A DNA stretch of 64,000 nt, taken from the NCBI RefSeq assembly GCF_900302475.1, contig NZ_OMOQ01000001.1, positions 1,984,001-2,048,000 on the forward strand. Reading direction: 5' to 3'. A program made the translations under genes and the position numbers. The notes below the pieces were generated by a model. That model worked only from the letters and a program-made list of their open reading frames with translations, was not told the DNA's origin and made no database searches. This document shows, one piece after another, positions 54,324-64,000 of the stretch; position 1 is the stretch's first letter; each line of letters opens with the position of its first letter. This DNA comes from Defluviimonas aquaemixtae. GTDB lineage: Bacteria; Pseudomonadota; Alphaproteobacteria; Rhodobacterales; Rhodobacteraceae.

Positions 54324-56558
54324 ATGCCGCCTGCCGCGCCTCATCTGCGCCTTGTTGCCCCTTCCGGCGCGCCGAAGCCGGCAGACGTTCCGCTGTTCGG
54401 TCCGCGCGCGACGCGCCAGCCGGCCCGCGCGAAACGGCGGCCGCTCGGCCAGATCCTGATCGACATGAAGGCGGTGGAGCCGGGCAACATGCTCAAGGCC
54501 ATTGCACTCAGGGACCGCGAAGATGCCCGGCTCGGCGACATCCTCTTAACCCGGGGATGGGTCAGCGATGCCGACCTGATGGCCGCGCTGTCGCTGCAAT
54601 GGGGTGCGCGGCCCGTCGACCTCGTCGACAGGCCGCCCGATGCGCGGCTGCTCGACTCACTTGGTGCTGAATTCTGCCTGTCGCACGGGGTCCTGCCCTG
54701 GCGTCGCATCGGCGGCGCGGTCGTTCTGGCGACGTCGCGGCCGGAGGAGTTTGCCGCAACCCGCGCTGCTCTGCCCCCGGGACTTGGCCCCGTGATCATG
54801 GCGCTGGCACCTGAGCGCGACATCCACGAGGCGCTGATCGCGGCTCGCCAGACCGCTCTCGTGCGCAAGGCCGAGACGCGCGTGGCCGAAGCGGACAGTT
54901 GCCGCAGCCAGGACGGCACGCGCGCCGCGCACCGCGCACTTATCCTGCTGACACTCTGCGCAGCCGGTCTGCTGGCCGCGCCGATGGCGGTCTTCGCGCT
55001 GGCGGCGCTCTGGGCCGTCGTCACGCTGACCGCGACGACGGGGCTGAAACTCGCCTGCTTCCTCGCGACGCTCCGCGCACCCGCCCCGGCGCCCCGCGTG
55101 CACGCCCCGCTGCCGCGCCTGCCGGTCGTCTCGATGATGGTGCCGCTCTATCATGAGGACGACATTGCCCCCCGGCTGATCCGCCGCCTTGGCCGGATCG
55201 ACTACCCGAAGGAGCTGCTCGACGTGCTTCTCGTCGTCGAGGAGGATGACCTGCGCACTCAGGCGGCGCTTGCCGCGCGCCTGCTGCCGCGCTGGATGCG
55301 GGTGGTCACGGTTCCCACGGGGCCGATCCGGACCAAGCCCCGGGCGCTAAACTACGCGCTCGACTTCTGCCGCGGCTCGATCATCGGCATCTGGGATGCC
55401 GAGGATGCGCCCGATCCGGGACAAATTCATGTGGTGGTACGCCGGTTCAGCGAGGCAGCGCCGGACGTGGCCTGCCTGCAGGGCGTGCTCGATTTCTACA
55501 ATTCGCGCCACAACTGGCTGACGCGCTGCTTCACCATCGAATACGCCGCCTGGTTCCGCGCCATGCTGCCCGGCCTCGCGCGGCTCGGTTTCGTCGTGCC
55601 CCTGGGTGGCACGACGCTCTATTTCCGCCGCGACCTGATTGAGGAGCTTGGTGGATGGGATGCGCACAACGTGACCGAGGACGCAGATCTGGGCCTCAGG
55701 CTCGCGCGCCGCGGCTACCGGACCGAAATCATCGACACCGTGACCGAGGAGGAGCCGAACGCCCGCCCCTTCGCCTGGATCCGCCAGCGGTCGCGCTGGC
55801 AGAAAGGCTACGCGATGACCTGGGCGAGCCACATGCGCGACCCCGCGCGACTCTGGCGCGACCTGGGGCCAAAGCGGTTCTGGGGGATTCAGGTCCTTTT
55901 CATCGGTTCGCTGTCGCAAAGCTTCCTGACGCCGGTCCTGTGGTCCTTCTGGCTCCTGGCGCTGGGTCTGCCGCATCCGCTCGAGCCGATGCTGCCGACC
56001 GGCGCGATGCTGGCGCTCGGCACGCTCTTCCTCGCGGCGGAGCTCGTCAATATCACGGTCGGGCTCTGGGCGACACGAGGGCCCAAGCATCGTCACCTCA
56101 TGAAATGGGTGCCGAGTCTGCACGTCTATTTTCCGCTCGCAGCGCTCTCAAGCTACAAGGCGCTCTACGAATGGGTGACGCGGCCTTTCTACTGGGACAA
56201 GACCGCGCATGGCGCGGTGAGCGAGGCGACCGGCGAGAGCCCGGAGCTCTTGCCGATTCTGCTGCTCACCCGGCCAGTCCACGTGCCCGATACGACAGAT
56301 CCAGCCTTATTCTTTCCCAACCGTCCTGCGCATGCGGAGATGCCCGCCCGGCTGCACCTCAGCACGCCCGCCCTGGCTGCGACCGGAACTGACGATGAAG
56401 AAACATCCGTCTACCCGGTGCTGACGATCGTGAGCACGGGCGCCGGCGCAGGGAACAAACGCCGCGCAGACCGCAAGACATACGTGCCCGGCACCGCCAT
56501 CGCCCAGGCGTGGGCGCGATCGTCCTTGGAAACCCAGCTCAGTTTCGCGGGGTTCTGA
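54324..56558 (+). CDS. GT2 glycosyltransferase with N-terminal MshEN-like domain
   Basis: A 744-residue inner-membrane glycosyltransferase. Residues 38-94 contain two MshEN-type motifs (RPLGQILIDMKAVEPGNML and RLGDILLTRGWVSDADLM); this fold binds cyclic di-GMP in MshE and in NfrB-type glycosyltransferases. A hydrophobic region lies at 203-250. The GT2 core follows: LLVVEEDDL, DAEDAPDPG (358-364), TEDADLG (451-457) and QRSRW (488-492), giving the D-D-D-QxxRW set of processive enzymes. C-terminal helices at about 520-620 would export the polymer. It probably makes an exopolysaccharide under c-di-GMP control. Sugar and product are unknown. Confidence 0.85.
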   Translation: MPPAAPHLRLVAPSGAPKPADVPLFGPRATRQPARAKRRPLGQILIDMKAVEPGNMLKAIALRDREDARLGDILLTRGWVSDADLMAALSLQWGARPVDLVDRPPDARLLDSLGAEFCLSHGVLPWRRIGGAVVLATSRPEEFAATRAALPPGLGPVIMALAPERDIHEALIAARQTALVRKAETRVAEADSCRSQDGTRAAHRALILLTLCAAGLLAAPMAVFALAALWAVVTLTATTGLKLACFLATLRAPAPAPRVHAPLPRLPVVSMMVPLYHEDDIAPRLIRRLGRIDYPKELLDVLLVVEEDDLRTQAALAARLLPRWMRVVTVPTGPIRTKPRALNYALDFCRGSIIGIWDAEDAPDPGQIHVVVRRFSEAAPDVACLQGVLDFYNSRHNWLTRCFTIEYAAWFRAMLPGLARLGFVVPLGGTTLYFRRDLIEELGGWDAHNVTEDADLGLRLARRGYRTEIIDTVTEEEPNARPFAWIRQRSRWQKGYAMTWASHMRDPARLWRDLGPKRFWGIQVLFIGSLSQSFLTPVLWSFWLLALGLPHPLEPMLPTGAMLALGTLFLAAELVNITVGLWATRGPKHRHLMKWVPSLHVYFPLAALSSYKALYEWVTRPFYWDKTAHGAVSEATGESPELLPILLLTRPVHVPDTTDPALFFPNRPAHAEMPARLHLSTPALAATGTDDEETSVYPVLTIVSTGAGAGNKRRADRKTYVPGTAIAQAWARSSLETQLSFAGF

Positions 56559-56564
56559 ACCCGC

Positions 56565-57206
56565 TCAGCCCCCTTCGAGGTTGCACCCGGAGCCCGCATC
56601 CAGCTTGAGCCTCGTTTCGAAAGCCTTCGATATGTGGGCGCGCAGCGCGTCTTGCGCGCCGATTCCATCGCCCGCCGCAATCGCTTTGACGATCGCAGCG
56701 TGTTCGCCAAGCGCCGCAGCCCCGCGCCCCTCCGCGGCAAGCGACGTCGTAGCCAGAAGCGCCATCGAGCGGTGCACGAGGTCGAGCTGCTGGACAAGGT
56801 ACCGATTGTGCGAGGCAAGGTGGATCTGCTTGTGAAACCTCCGGTTGGCGCGGCTCAGCGCGGCCGGGTCATCGAGATGCGCATGGTCAGCCTCGACCAA
56901 GTCGCTCAGGACCTTGACCTCTTCCGGCGTTGCGTGCTTTGCGGCAAGCCGCGCGGCCAGTCCTTCGAGCTCGGCGCGCACGACGTAGAGCTCCGCGAGC
57001 TGGTTGTGGTCGAGCGAGGCGACGATGAGCGAGCGCCCGTCGCGCGTCAGCATCGACTGCGTCTCGAGCCGCTGCAGCGCCTCGCGCACCGGCGTCCGCG
57101 ATACTCCGAAACGCTCGGCCAGTTCCGCTTCCACCAGCCGATCGCCGGGCTTGTAGACCCCGTTGTCGATCGCCTCGAGAATAAGCGCATAGGCGTCTTT
57201 CTGCAT
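56565..57206 (-). CDS. GntR-family (FCD) transcriptional regulator
   Basis: A 213-residue GntR regulator. The winged helix is KPGDRLVEAELAERFGVSRTPVREALQRLETQSML (residues 15-50); the C-terminal FCD domain has the putative metal His/Asp set (ANRRFHKQIHLASHNR, LGEHAAIVKAI). ATG at 57206 is preferred, with GGGGAG eight bases upstream; the open frame extends to 57305. Divergent from the HAD gene. Effector unknown. Confidence 0.87.
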   Translation of the reverse strand: MQKDAYALILEAIDNGVYKPGDRLVEAELAERFGVSRTPVREALQRLETQSMLTRDGRSLIVASLDHNQLAELYVVRAELEGLAARLAAKHATPEEVKVLSDLVEADHAHLDDPAALSRANRRFHKQIHLASHNRYLVQQLDLVHRSMALLATTSLAAEGRGAAALGEHAAIVKAIAAGDGIGAQDALRAHISKAFETRLKLDAGSGCNLEGG

Positions 57207-57322
57207 CGGCGTCACTCCCCGCCCGAAACCTCGCTGGACGAAGCGCGAGCCTATGCGGCGAACCGCGCGCATGGCAAGCCGATCCGTTGCGGCCATGCGC
57301 GGCAAGGCGTAGTCTCCGCCCC

Positions 57323-57970
57323 ATGCATGCCGCCGCCTTCGCCCATGTCGAGAACTGGGTCTTTGACCTCGACAACACGCTCTATCCGCCCGAGGCGCGG
57401 CTCTTCGACCAGATCGAAATGCGCATGACGGCCTATGTCATGCAGATGCTGGGGGTGCCGCGACGCGAGGCCGACCGGCTTAGGGCGCACTATTGGAAGC
57501 TCTACGGTACGACGCTTGCCGGCCTCATGCACGAACACGGGCTCGACCCGGATCCCTATCTCGTCGACGTCCACGACATCACACTGGACCACCTGTCGCC
57601 GGACGCCGCACTCACGGACGCGATCGCGTGCCTTCCCGGCCGCCGGATCGTCTACACGAACGGCTCGGCCAGCTATGCAAACCGGGTGCTTGACGCACGC
57701 GGGCTGACGAGCGCCTTCGACGCGGTCTACGGCGTCGAACATGCCGGCTACCGGCCGAAGCCCGAGCGACGCGCCTTCGAGGCCGTGTTCGCCCGCGATG
57801 GCATCGACCCCACCCGCGCGGCAATGTTCGACGACGATGCGCGCAACTTGTCCGCGCCGCACGAGATGGGGATGCGTACGGTCCATGTCGCGGCCGAGGC
57901 CCATGCCGCGCCGCATGTTCACCACCACACCGACGATCTGGCCGGCTTCCTGACGCCTCTTCGCCGATGA
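57323..57970 (+). CDS. HAD-family pyrimidine 5'-nucleotidase-like phosphatase
   Basis: A 215-residue HAD hydrolase: WVFDLDNTLYPP (nucleophile Asp and acid Asp), IVYTNGSASYANRVLDARGL (motif II), KPERRAFE (motif III lysine) and AMFDDDARNLSAPHEMGM (motif IV). The FDLDNTLYP start and size are those of the SDT1/PHM8-type pyrimidine 5'-nucleotidases common in alphaproteobacteria. A nucleoside monophosphate is the likely substrate. Confidence 0.87.
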   Translation: MHAAAFAHVENWVFDLDNTLYPPEARLFDQIEMRMTAYVMQMLGVPRREADRLRAHYWKLYGTTLAGLMHEHGLDPDPYLVDVHDITLDHLSPDAALTDAIACLPGRRIVYTNGSASYANRVLDARGLTSAFDAVYGVEHAGYRPKPERRAFEAVFARDGIDPTRAAMFDDDARNLSAPHEMGMRTVHVAAEAHAAPHVHHHTDDLAGFLTPLRR

Positions 57971-58043
57971 CCGGGACAGCTTGCCGCTTGGACGGCGGGC
58001 GGCCGCCGGTCTATCGTCTCGCCCTAGGCAAAGGGTGAGAACG

Positions 58044-59240
58044 ATGCGAGAAACGACCGACATCCTGATTTCCGGCGGCGGGGTTGCCGGGTTGACTGCG
58101 GCCGCGGCCTTTGGCGCGGCGGGCCTTGCGGTCATCTGTATCGATCCCACCCATCCCGTGACCGAGGCCGAGGGCGAAGGCGCCGATCTCAGGACGACCG
58201 CCTTCCTTCAGCCCGCCCGGACGGTGCTGGACGCCGCGGGGCTCTGGTCCCGGCTCGCGCCTCATGGCGCCGCGCTGAAGATCATGCGCATCGTCGATGC
58301 AGGCGGCGAGACGCCCGAGCCACGCATCGTGAAGGACTTCGATGCAGCCGAGATCGGCGCGGAGCCCTTCGGCTGGAACTTTCCGAACTGGATGCTCCGG
58401 CGCGAGATGGTCGCGCGGATCGCCGAACTGCCGAACGTGAGCTTCCGGCCCGGGATCGCCACGCGCTCGGTCCTGACGCGTGAGGGCGCGGCTTTAGTGA
58501 CGCTTTCGGATGGCACGCAGGTTTCCGCCCGGCTGCTCGTTGCTGCCGACGGCCGGGCGAGCCCGGTGCGCGAGGCTGTGGGCATCGGCGTTAAGACCAC
58601 ACGTTACGGGCAGAAGGCGCTTGCCTTCGCGGTCACTCATCCGATCCCGCACCGGAACGTCTCGACCGAGATCCACCGCTCGGGCGGGCCGTTCACGCTC
58701 GTGCCCCTGCCGGATCGCGACGGATTGCCCTCGTCTGCAATCGTGTGGATGGAGCGGGGGCCGGAGGTGATGCGCTTGGCCGCCCTGCCGGTCGAGGCAT
58801 TCGAGACGGAGATGCTTCAGCGGTCCGCAGGGCTCTTCGGCCCGCTGACGCTTGTCACGCGGCGCTCCGTCTGGCCGATCATCAGCCAGATTGCCGACCG
58901 GTTCGATGCCGAGCGGACGGCGCTTCTGGCCGAGGCCGCCCATGTCGTTCCGCCGATCGGGGCGCAGGGGCTGAACATGTCGCTCGCCGACCTCGCCTGC
59001 CTACTCGAACTTGCGAAGGCGGCGCCCGACCGTCTGGGCGACCGGGCCATGCTGACGACCTATCACCGGCGCCGCTGGCCCGAGGTAAAGGCGCGCGTGG
59101 CGGGGATCGATCTTCTGAACCGCACGTCGATGCTTGGTGCGCAGTCCTTGCGCAACCTGCGCGCGGGGGCGTTGAATGCGCTCTATTCGTTCGGACCTGT
59201 CCGCCGGACGCTGATGAAAGCAGGGCTCGGGATGCGCTAA
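58044..59240 (+). CDS. UbiH/UbiF-type FAD-dependent hydroxylase
   Basis: A 398-residue flavin monooxygenase of the UbiH/Coq6 family, which hydroxylates ubiquinone precursors. The dinucleotide fold ILISGGGVAGLTAAAAFGAAG is at 8-28, the second FAD motif RLLVAADGRASPVREAVGI in the middle, and LLAEAAHVVPPIGAQGLNMSLADLACLLEL is the GD-like motif with A in place of the usual GDAAH D (AEAAH). The length is normal. AAGGGTGAGA sets the start at 58044. It follows the HAD gene after a 73-base gap. Confidence 0.85.
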   Translation: MRETTDILISGGGVAGLTAAAAFGAAGLAVICIDPTHPVTEAEGEGADLRTTAFLQPARTVLDAAGLWSRLAPHGAALKIMRIVDAGGETPEPRIVKDFDAAEIGAEPFGWNFPNWMLRREMVARIAELPNVSFRPGIATRSVLTREGAALVTLSDGTQVSARLLVAADGRASPVREAVGIGVKTTRYGQKALAFAVTHPIPHRNVSTEIHRSGGPFTLVPLPDRDGLPSSAIVWMERGPEVMRLAALPVEAFETEMLQRSAGLFGPLTLVTRRSVWPIISQIADRFDAERTALLAEAAHVVPPIGAQGLNMSLADLACLLELAKAAPDRLGDRAMLTTYHRRRWPEVKARVAGIDLLNRTSMLGAQSLRNLRAGALNALYSFGPVRRTLMKAGLGMR

Positions 59241-59243
59241 GCG

Positions 59244-60374
59244 TCAGCCCATCGCCGCATCGAGCGCGCGCTTCACCCGCTCGACCGTCCCTTCGACGTC
59301 GTAGAGCTTGTCGAGCCCGAAGAGACCGATACGGAAGCTTCGATAACCTTCGCCCTCGCCCACCTGCAACGGCACGCCGGCCGCGATCTGCACGCCGTTG
59401 GCAGCAAATTTCTTTCCATTCTGGATGTCGGGATCCTCGGTGAAACTGACGACGACGCCCGGCGCGCCAAAGCCGTCTGCCGCGACCGACTTGATCCCAC
59501 GCGAGGTCAGTTCGGCCCGAACCGCGTTGCCAAGCTTCCACTGCGCCTCGCGGAGCTGTTCGAATCCGTACTCTCTCGTCTCGTTCATCGTATCCCGGAA
59601 CGCCCGGAGCGCGTCGGTCGGCATCGTCGCGTGGTAAGCGTGCCCGCCGCCCTCGTAGGCCGCCATGATCGACCGCCATTTCTTGAGATCCATCGCGAAG
59701 CTCGACGAGGTTGTCTCTTCAAGACGCGTCGCCGCCGCGTCGGAGAGCATCACAAGCCCGGCCGAGGGCGAGGCCGACCAGCCCTTTTGCGGCGCGGAGA
59801 TCAGAACATCGACGCCGACTTCCTTCATGTCCACCCAGACGCAACCGGAGGCGATGCAATCGAGCACGAAGAGAGCGCCCACCTCATGCGCAGCCGCGGC
59901 CAGCGCCTTGAGATAGTCGTCGGGCAGAATCATTCCCGAGGCAGTCTCCACATGAGGCGCAAAGATCACGTCGGGTCGTACCTCGCGGATCGACTTCGTG
60001 ACGTCCTCGATCGGCGCTGGCGCGAACGGGGCTTGGGCATCGTTGCCCGCCCGGCGCGCCATGGCGACACTGGTTTCGCGCGCAACGCCGCCCATCTCCA
60101 GGATCTGGGTCCAGCGGAAGGAAAACCAGCCGTTGCGGATGATCAGCACTTGTTTGTCACTGGCGAATTGCCGCGCGACGGATTCCATCGCGTAGGTCCC
60201 GCCGCCCGGCACCACCACGACCGCCTCGGCATTGTAGACTTCCTTGAGCGTCGATGAGATATCCCGCATCACGCCCTGGAAAACCTGACTCATGTGGTTG
60301 AGGGAGCGGTCGGTGAAGACGACCGAAAACTCCTCGAGCCCGTTGGGGTCGATGTCGGACAGAAGCGCGGGCAT
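59244..60374 (-). CDS. Class V aminotransferase (serine/alanine-glyoxylate type)
   Basis: A 376-residue fold-type I PLP enzyme. VVVVPGGGTYAMESVARQF is the phosphate-binding region, FVLDCIASGCVWVDMKE holds the cofactor Asp, and Lys in SAPQKGWSASPSAGLVML binds PLP. The C-terminal substrate part RSFRIGLFG with Arg is typical of alanine/serine-glyoxylate and related aminotransferases. GGAGG precedes the ATG at 60374. Convergent with the UbiH-like gene. Donor and acceptor are open. Confidence 0.87.
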   Translation of the reverse strand: MPALLSDIDPNGLEEFSVVFTDRSLNHMSQVFQGVMRDISSTLKEVYNAEAVVVVPGGGTYAMESVARQFASDKQVLIIRNGWFSFRWTQILEMGGVARETSVAMARRAGNDAQAPFAPAPIEDVTKSIREVRPDVIFAPHVETASGMILPDDYLKALAAAAHEVGALFVLDCIASGCVWVDMKEVGVDVLISAPQKGWSASPSAGLVMLSDAAATRLEETTSSSFAMDLKKWRSIMAAYEGGGHAYHATMPTDALRAFRDTMNETREYGFEQLREAQWKLGNAVRAELTSRGIKSVAADGFGAPGVVVSFTEDPDIQNGKKFAANGVQIAAGVPLQVGEGEGYRSFRIGLFGLDKLYDVEGTVERVKRALDAAMG

Positions 60375-60539
60375 GGGGACCTCCGTTGCTGGTTGACCTT
60401 CGCCTAGCGCATGGGCGCTGCAAAGGCAAAGCCGGTTGCGACATCCTGCGGGTCATTTCGCGCGGCGCTCACCATGCCGGCGGGGCAGGCAGCCCCCGGA
60501 AGCATCCGGAAACAGAGGAAGTTGCCGTGCGTCTGCCTG

Positions 60540-60994
60540 TCAGCCGAGGGGCCCCGGCCGGCGTTCCTCCCCGAGGAGGACGTTGGCCTCGACCTGACCC
60601 ACACCCGGCAGAGTCATGATCCGGCGGCGCAGGACGCGTTCGAAATCGGCGAGGTCGCGGGCGGTGACGCGGAGGCGGTAGTCGTAGAGGCCGAGGACGT
60701 GCTGGACGGTCTGGACCTCGGGGATCGCGGTGGCGGCGCGCTCGAAGTCTTCGAGGCTGACGCGACCCTTGGTGGCGAGCTTGACGCCGAGGAAGACGGT
60801 CACGCCGAAACCAAGCGCCTCTGCGTCGAGGTCAATGCGCCGACCGGCGATGACCCCGGCATCTTCAAGGCGCTTGATGCGGCGCCAAGTGGCGGGTTGA
60901 CTGAGCCCGAGTACGCGCCCGACTGCGCCCGCGCTTTGGGTGGCATCCGCGACGAGAGCGCGAAGGATCGCCCGGTCGGTGTCGTCGAGCGCAA

Positions 60995-60998
<4 letters not shown>
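60540..60998 (-). CDS. Lrp/AsnC-family regulator (second of a tandem pair)
   Basis: A 152-residue Lrp/AsnC protein: helix-turn-helix LDDTDRAILRALVADATQSAGAVGRVLGLSQPATWRRIKRLEDAGVI (residues 4-50), then the RAM effector domain VTVFLGVKLATKG...VQTVQHVLGLYDYRLRVTARDLADF. The GTG start at 60998 overlaps the stop of the first copy (GTGA). The open frame upstream is a shadow of that gene. The two proteins may form hetero-oligomers. Confidence 0.88.
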
Positions 60999-62603
<1,605 letters not shown>

Positions 62604-62611
62604 CGCCGGAC

Positions 62612-62637
62612 GCGGGGCCTCGGCGACGGGGCCCCGC
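62612..62637. terminator. Hairpin between ilvC and the convergent small gene
   Basis: GCGGGGCC (62612-62619) pairs with GGCCCCGC (62630-62637), 10-base loop, immediately after the ilvC stop. There is no T-run, so it may be a bidirectional or rho-dependent terminator. Confidence 0.5.
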
Positions 62638-62640
62638 CGT

Positions 62641-62844
62641 TCAGATCGACTTGCTTTGCCCGGCGATGCCGCAGCGGTAGCGTTCGATCCGGTAGTTCGG
62701 ATGATCCACTTGCCAGCGCGCAGCCTCGGCCTGGCCCATCACCATGCAGGTCATCAGCGACACGTCTTGCGCATCGTAGAGCATCGAGACCTCGCGGCAG
62801 TCACTGCCGCTGATCAGGCATGCCGAAATCAAAAGTTCGATCAC
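62641..62844 (-). CDS. Small conserved-looking protein of unknown function
   Basis: A 67-residue protein: hydrophobic start with ISACLISGSDCREVSMLYDAQDVSLMTCMVMGQAEAARWQVDHPNYRIERYRCG. Four Cys (ACLI, DCRE, TCMV, RCGI) could form disulphides, suggesting export through the N-terminal hydrophobic segment. Similar small proteins are frequent in Rhodobacterales, as I recall. GTG at 62844 has AGGAG eight bases upstream. Confidence 0.65.
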   Translation of the reverse strand: MIELLISACLISGSDCREVSMLYDAQDVSLMTCMVMGQAEAARWQVDHPNYRIERYRCGIAGQSKSI

Positions 62845-62904
62845 CGTATCAACTCCTACAGAGACGCGGCAAGGTGCCGCTTGCCGCTATCATGGCAGCC
62901 ATCC

Positions 62905-62940
62905 GTGAGCGAAACGTGAGCGAAACGTGCGGGAAACGTG
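62905..62940 (+). repeat. Three 11-bp tandem repeats (GTGAGCGAAAC)
   Basis: GTGAGCGAAAC occurs twice in tandem (62905-62926), followed by GTGCGGGAAAC and a partial GTGACC. The period is exactly 11 bases, one helical turn. It lies upstream of the J-domain gene and may be a multi-site operator or simple slippage repeat. Confidence 0.6.
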
Positions 62941-63058
62941 ACCATGTCGCGGAATCATCTGGGCATCGGACGACGCTGTCGCGCTTGCGAATCCGGCCAC
63001 AATGTCGCACCCGACGGGATACGCTGACAACGCTCGGATGCGCCGCTAAGCTATTGCC

Positions 63059-63742
63059 ATGTCGATCTGGACCCGCATATCGGACGCGTTGGCCGCGCTC
63101 GCCAAGGGCGAGGCGCTGTCGGCCGTGTTCGACCGGCTGCGTACGCCGCCTGAGCGCTCGGTGGCCTTCGCGATCGCGGTCATCGCGCTTGGCGCGAAGA
63201 TGGCCAAGGCCGACGGGCTGGTCACCCGCAACGAGGTCATGGCCTTCCGCGAGGTTTTCACGATCCCGCCGGCCGAGGAAGACAACGCCGCCCGCGTCTT
63301 CAACCTCGCGCGGCAGGACGTGGCCGGCTTCGAACTCTACGCGCAAAAGATCGCCCGCATGTTCGGCGCGGGCGATCCGGTGCTCGTCGACCTCCTCGAA
63401 GGGTTGTTCCACATCGCCATGGCCGATGGCGACTACCACGCGCACGAGGATGCCTTTCTGCGCGATGTGGCAAGGATTTTCGGCGTGGATGAACGCTGTT
63501 TCCGTTCGCTTCTGACCCGCTTCGTACCCAATGCACCGCGCGACCCCTATGACGTGTTGCGCGTGCCGCGCGACGCGCCGATTGACGAAGTTCGGGCCGC
63601 GTGGCGCCAGGCGGTGCGCGATTCTCACCCTGACCGGATGCGCGCGCGCGGACTGCCGGAAGAAGCGCTGCGGCTCGCCGAACAGCGCCTCGTCGACGTG
63701 AACCGCGCTTGGGAGGAAATCAACGGTCGGCGGGCGGCCTGA
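63059..63742 (+). CDS. TerB-like / J-domain (DjlA-type) protein
   Basis: A 227-residue co-chaperone-like protein. Residues 30-150 form a TerB-like helical domain (AVIALGAKMAKADGLVTRNEVMAFREVF; GLFHIAMADGDYHAHEDAFLRDVARIFG) with the acidic residues of that fold; residues 161-225 are a J-domain with the HPD tripeptide in VRDSHPDRM. Unlike E. coli DjlA no membrane anchor is visible. It would stimulate DnaK ATPase. The next gene starts 6 bases later. Confidence 0.87.
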   Translation: MSIWTRISDALAALAKGEALSAVFDRLRTPPERSVAFAIAVIALGAKMAKADGLVTRNEVMAFREVFTIPPAEEDNAARVFNLARQDVAGFELYAQKIARMFGAGDPVLVDLLEGLFHIAMADGDYHAHEDAFLRDVARIFGVDERCFRSLLTRFVPNAPRDPYDVLRVPRDAPIDEVRAAWRQAVRDSHPDRMRARGLPEEALRLAEQRLVDVNRAWEEINGRRAA

Positions 63743-63748
63743 CCCCGG

Positions 63749-64000
63749 ATGCGCATCGCGACCTACAACATCGAGTGGTTCACGAACCTCTATGACCGCG
63801 ACGGTGAGCTTCTCGAGGATGGCGGCTGGTCGGCGCGCTACAACGTGACCCGGGCGGACCAGCTCACTGCGCTGGGCATCGTCTTCACCGCGATGGATGC
63901 CGACGCCGTGATGATCATCGAGGCGCCTGACAACAATCGCCGCCACAAGACCGTCGACATGCTCGAAGCTTTCGCCACGCGGTACGAATTGCGCACGCGC
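63749..64000 (+). CDS. Endonuclease/exonuclease/phosphatase-family protein (partial)
   Basis: The window ends after 84 codons of a gene starting MRIATYNIEWFTNLYD. The N-IEW and later ADAVMIIEAPDN motifs match the first two metal-binding motifs (Asn and Glu) of the exonuclease III/DNase I-like phosphatase fold. The rest is beyond the window. Confidence 0.8.
   Translation, partial: MRIATYNIEWFTNLYDRDGELLEDGGWSARYNVTRADQLTALGIVFTAMDADAVMIIEAPDNNRRHKTVDMLEAFATRYELRTR

Noticed and set aside
54341..56123. Long minus-strand frames opposite the GT2 gene
   Set aside because: Arg/Ala/Ser-rich or Arg/Glu/His-rich shadows with no start signal or domain. The plus strand contains the complete GT2 motif set.
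62905..62940. Reading the 11-bp repeats as a Pho box
   Set aside because: The period matches but the units lack the CTGTNAC core, and the downstream gene is not phosphate related.

Overview
The window is GC-rich chromosomal DNA from an alphaproteobacterium, most likely a Rhodobacterales/Roseobacter-type organism. The evidence is the gene content (ModE-modABC, aa3 oxidase ctaD followed by a DUF2244 gene, short lipB with GTG start, class I KARI), a canonical CtrA box, and copies of a GGCGGGAGTATTTT-type intergenic element I associate with that group. I see no insertion sequence, prophage, CRISPR or rRNA. The only RNA gene is tRNA-Leu(GAG).

Layout. 1-4.1 kb: end of an amidase and a PotA/B/C/D-type polyamine ABC operon, followed by a second amidase (4.2-5.6 kb). 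5.7-8.6 kb: lone-domain ModE regulator and modABC with a candidate ModE box. 8.6-11.1 kb: CbiX-like chelatase and a Na/Pi cotransporter behind a three-repeat Pho box. 11.1-21.3 kb: a choline-kinase-like protein, a methyltransferase, then a minus-strand operon (SBP, ATPase, double permease, choline-kinase-like phosphotransferase, FAD/folate dimethylglycine-dehydrogenase-like enzyme) facing a DeoR regulator. 21.3-27.7 kb: 2-aminoethylphosphonate catabolism (phnW, phnA, phnY and a PbfA-like class III PLP enzyme) with a divergent LysR regulator.

27.7-44.5 kb is the most interesting part. A plus-strand operon holds an unusual M20 amidohydrolase, a Dpp-type oligopeptide ABC transporter, an M24 hydrolase and an enamidase-like amidohydrolase. 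It converges on a tightly overlapping minus-strand operon: UPF0280 (ApbE-like), DUF1185, FAD subunit, fused FeS-molybdenum hydroxylase and 6-hydroxynicotinate-reductase-like Fe-S protein. A divergent MarR gene lies behind a perfect palindrome. This looks like a hydroxylate/reduce/hydrolyse route for a pyridine-carboxylate-like heterocycle in a probably aerobic bacterium. I propose that the UPF0280 protein inserts the covalent flavin of the reductase.

44.6-64 kb is mostly housekeeping: tRNA-Leu, a peptidoglycan-binding-domain protein, lipB, cytochrome c, ctaD, DUF2244, yqeY, carA, a GT2 glycosyltransferase with an MshEN-type (c-di-GMP-binding family) N-terminus behind a CtrA box, a GntR regulator, a HAD phosphatase, a UbiH-like hydroxylase, a class V aminotransferase, a tandem Lrp pair divergent from ilvC, a TerB/J-domain protein, and the start of an endonuclease/exonuclease/phosphatase-fold protein.
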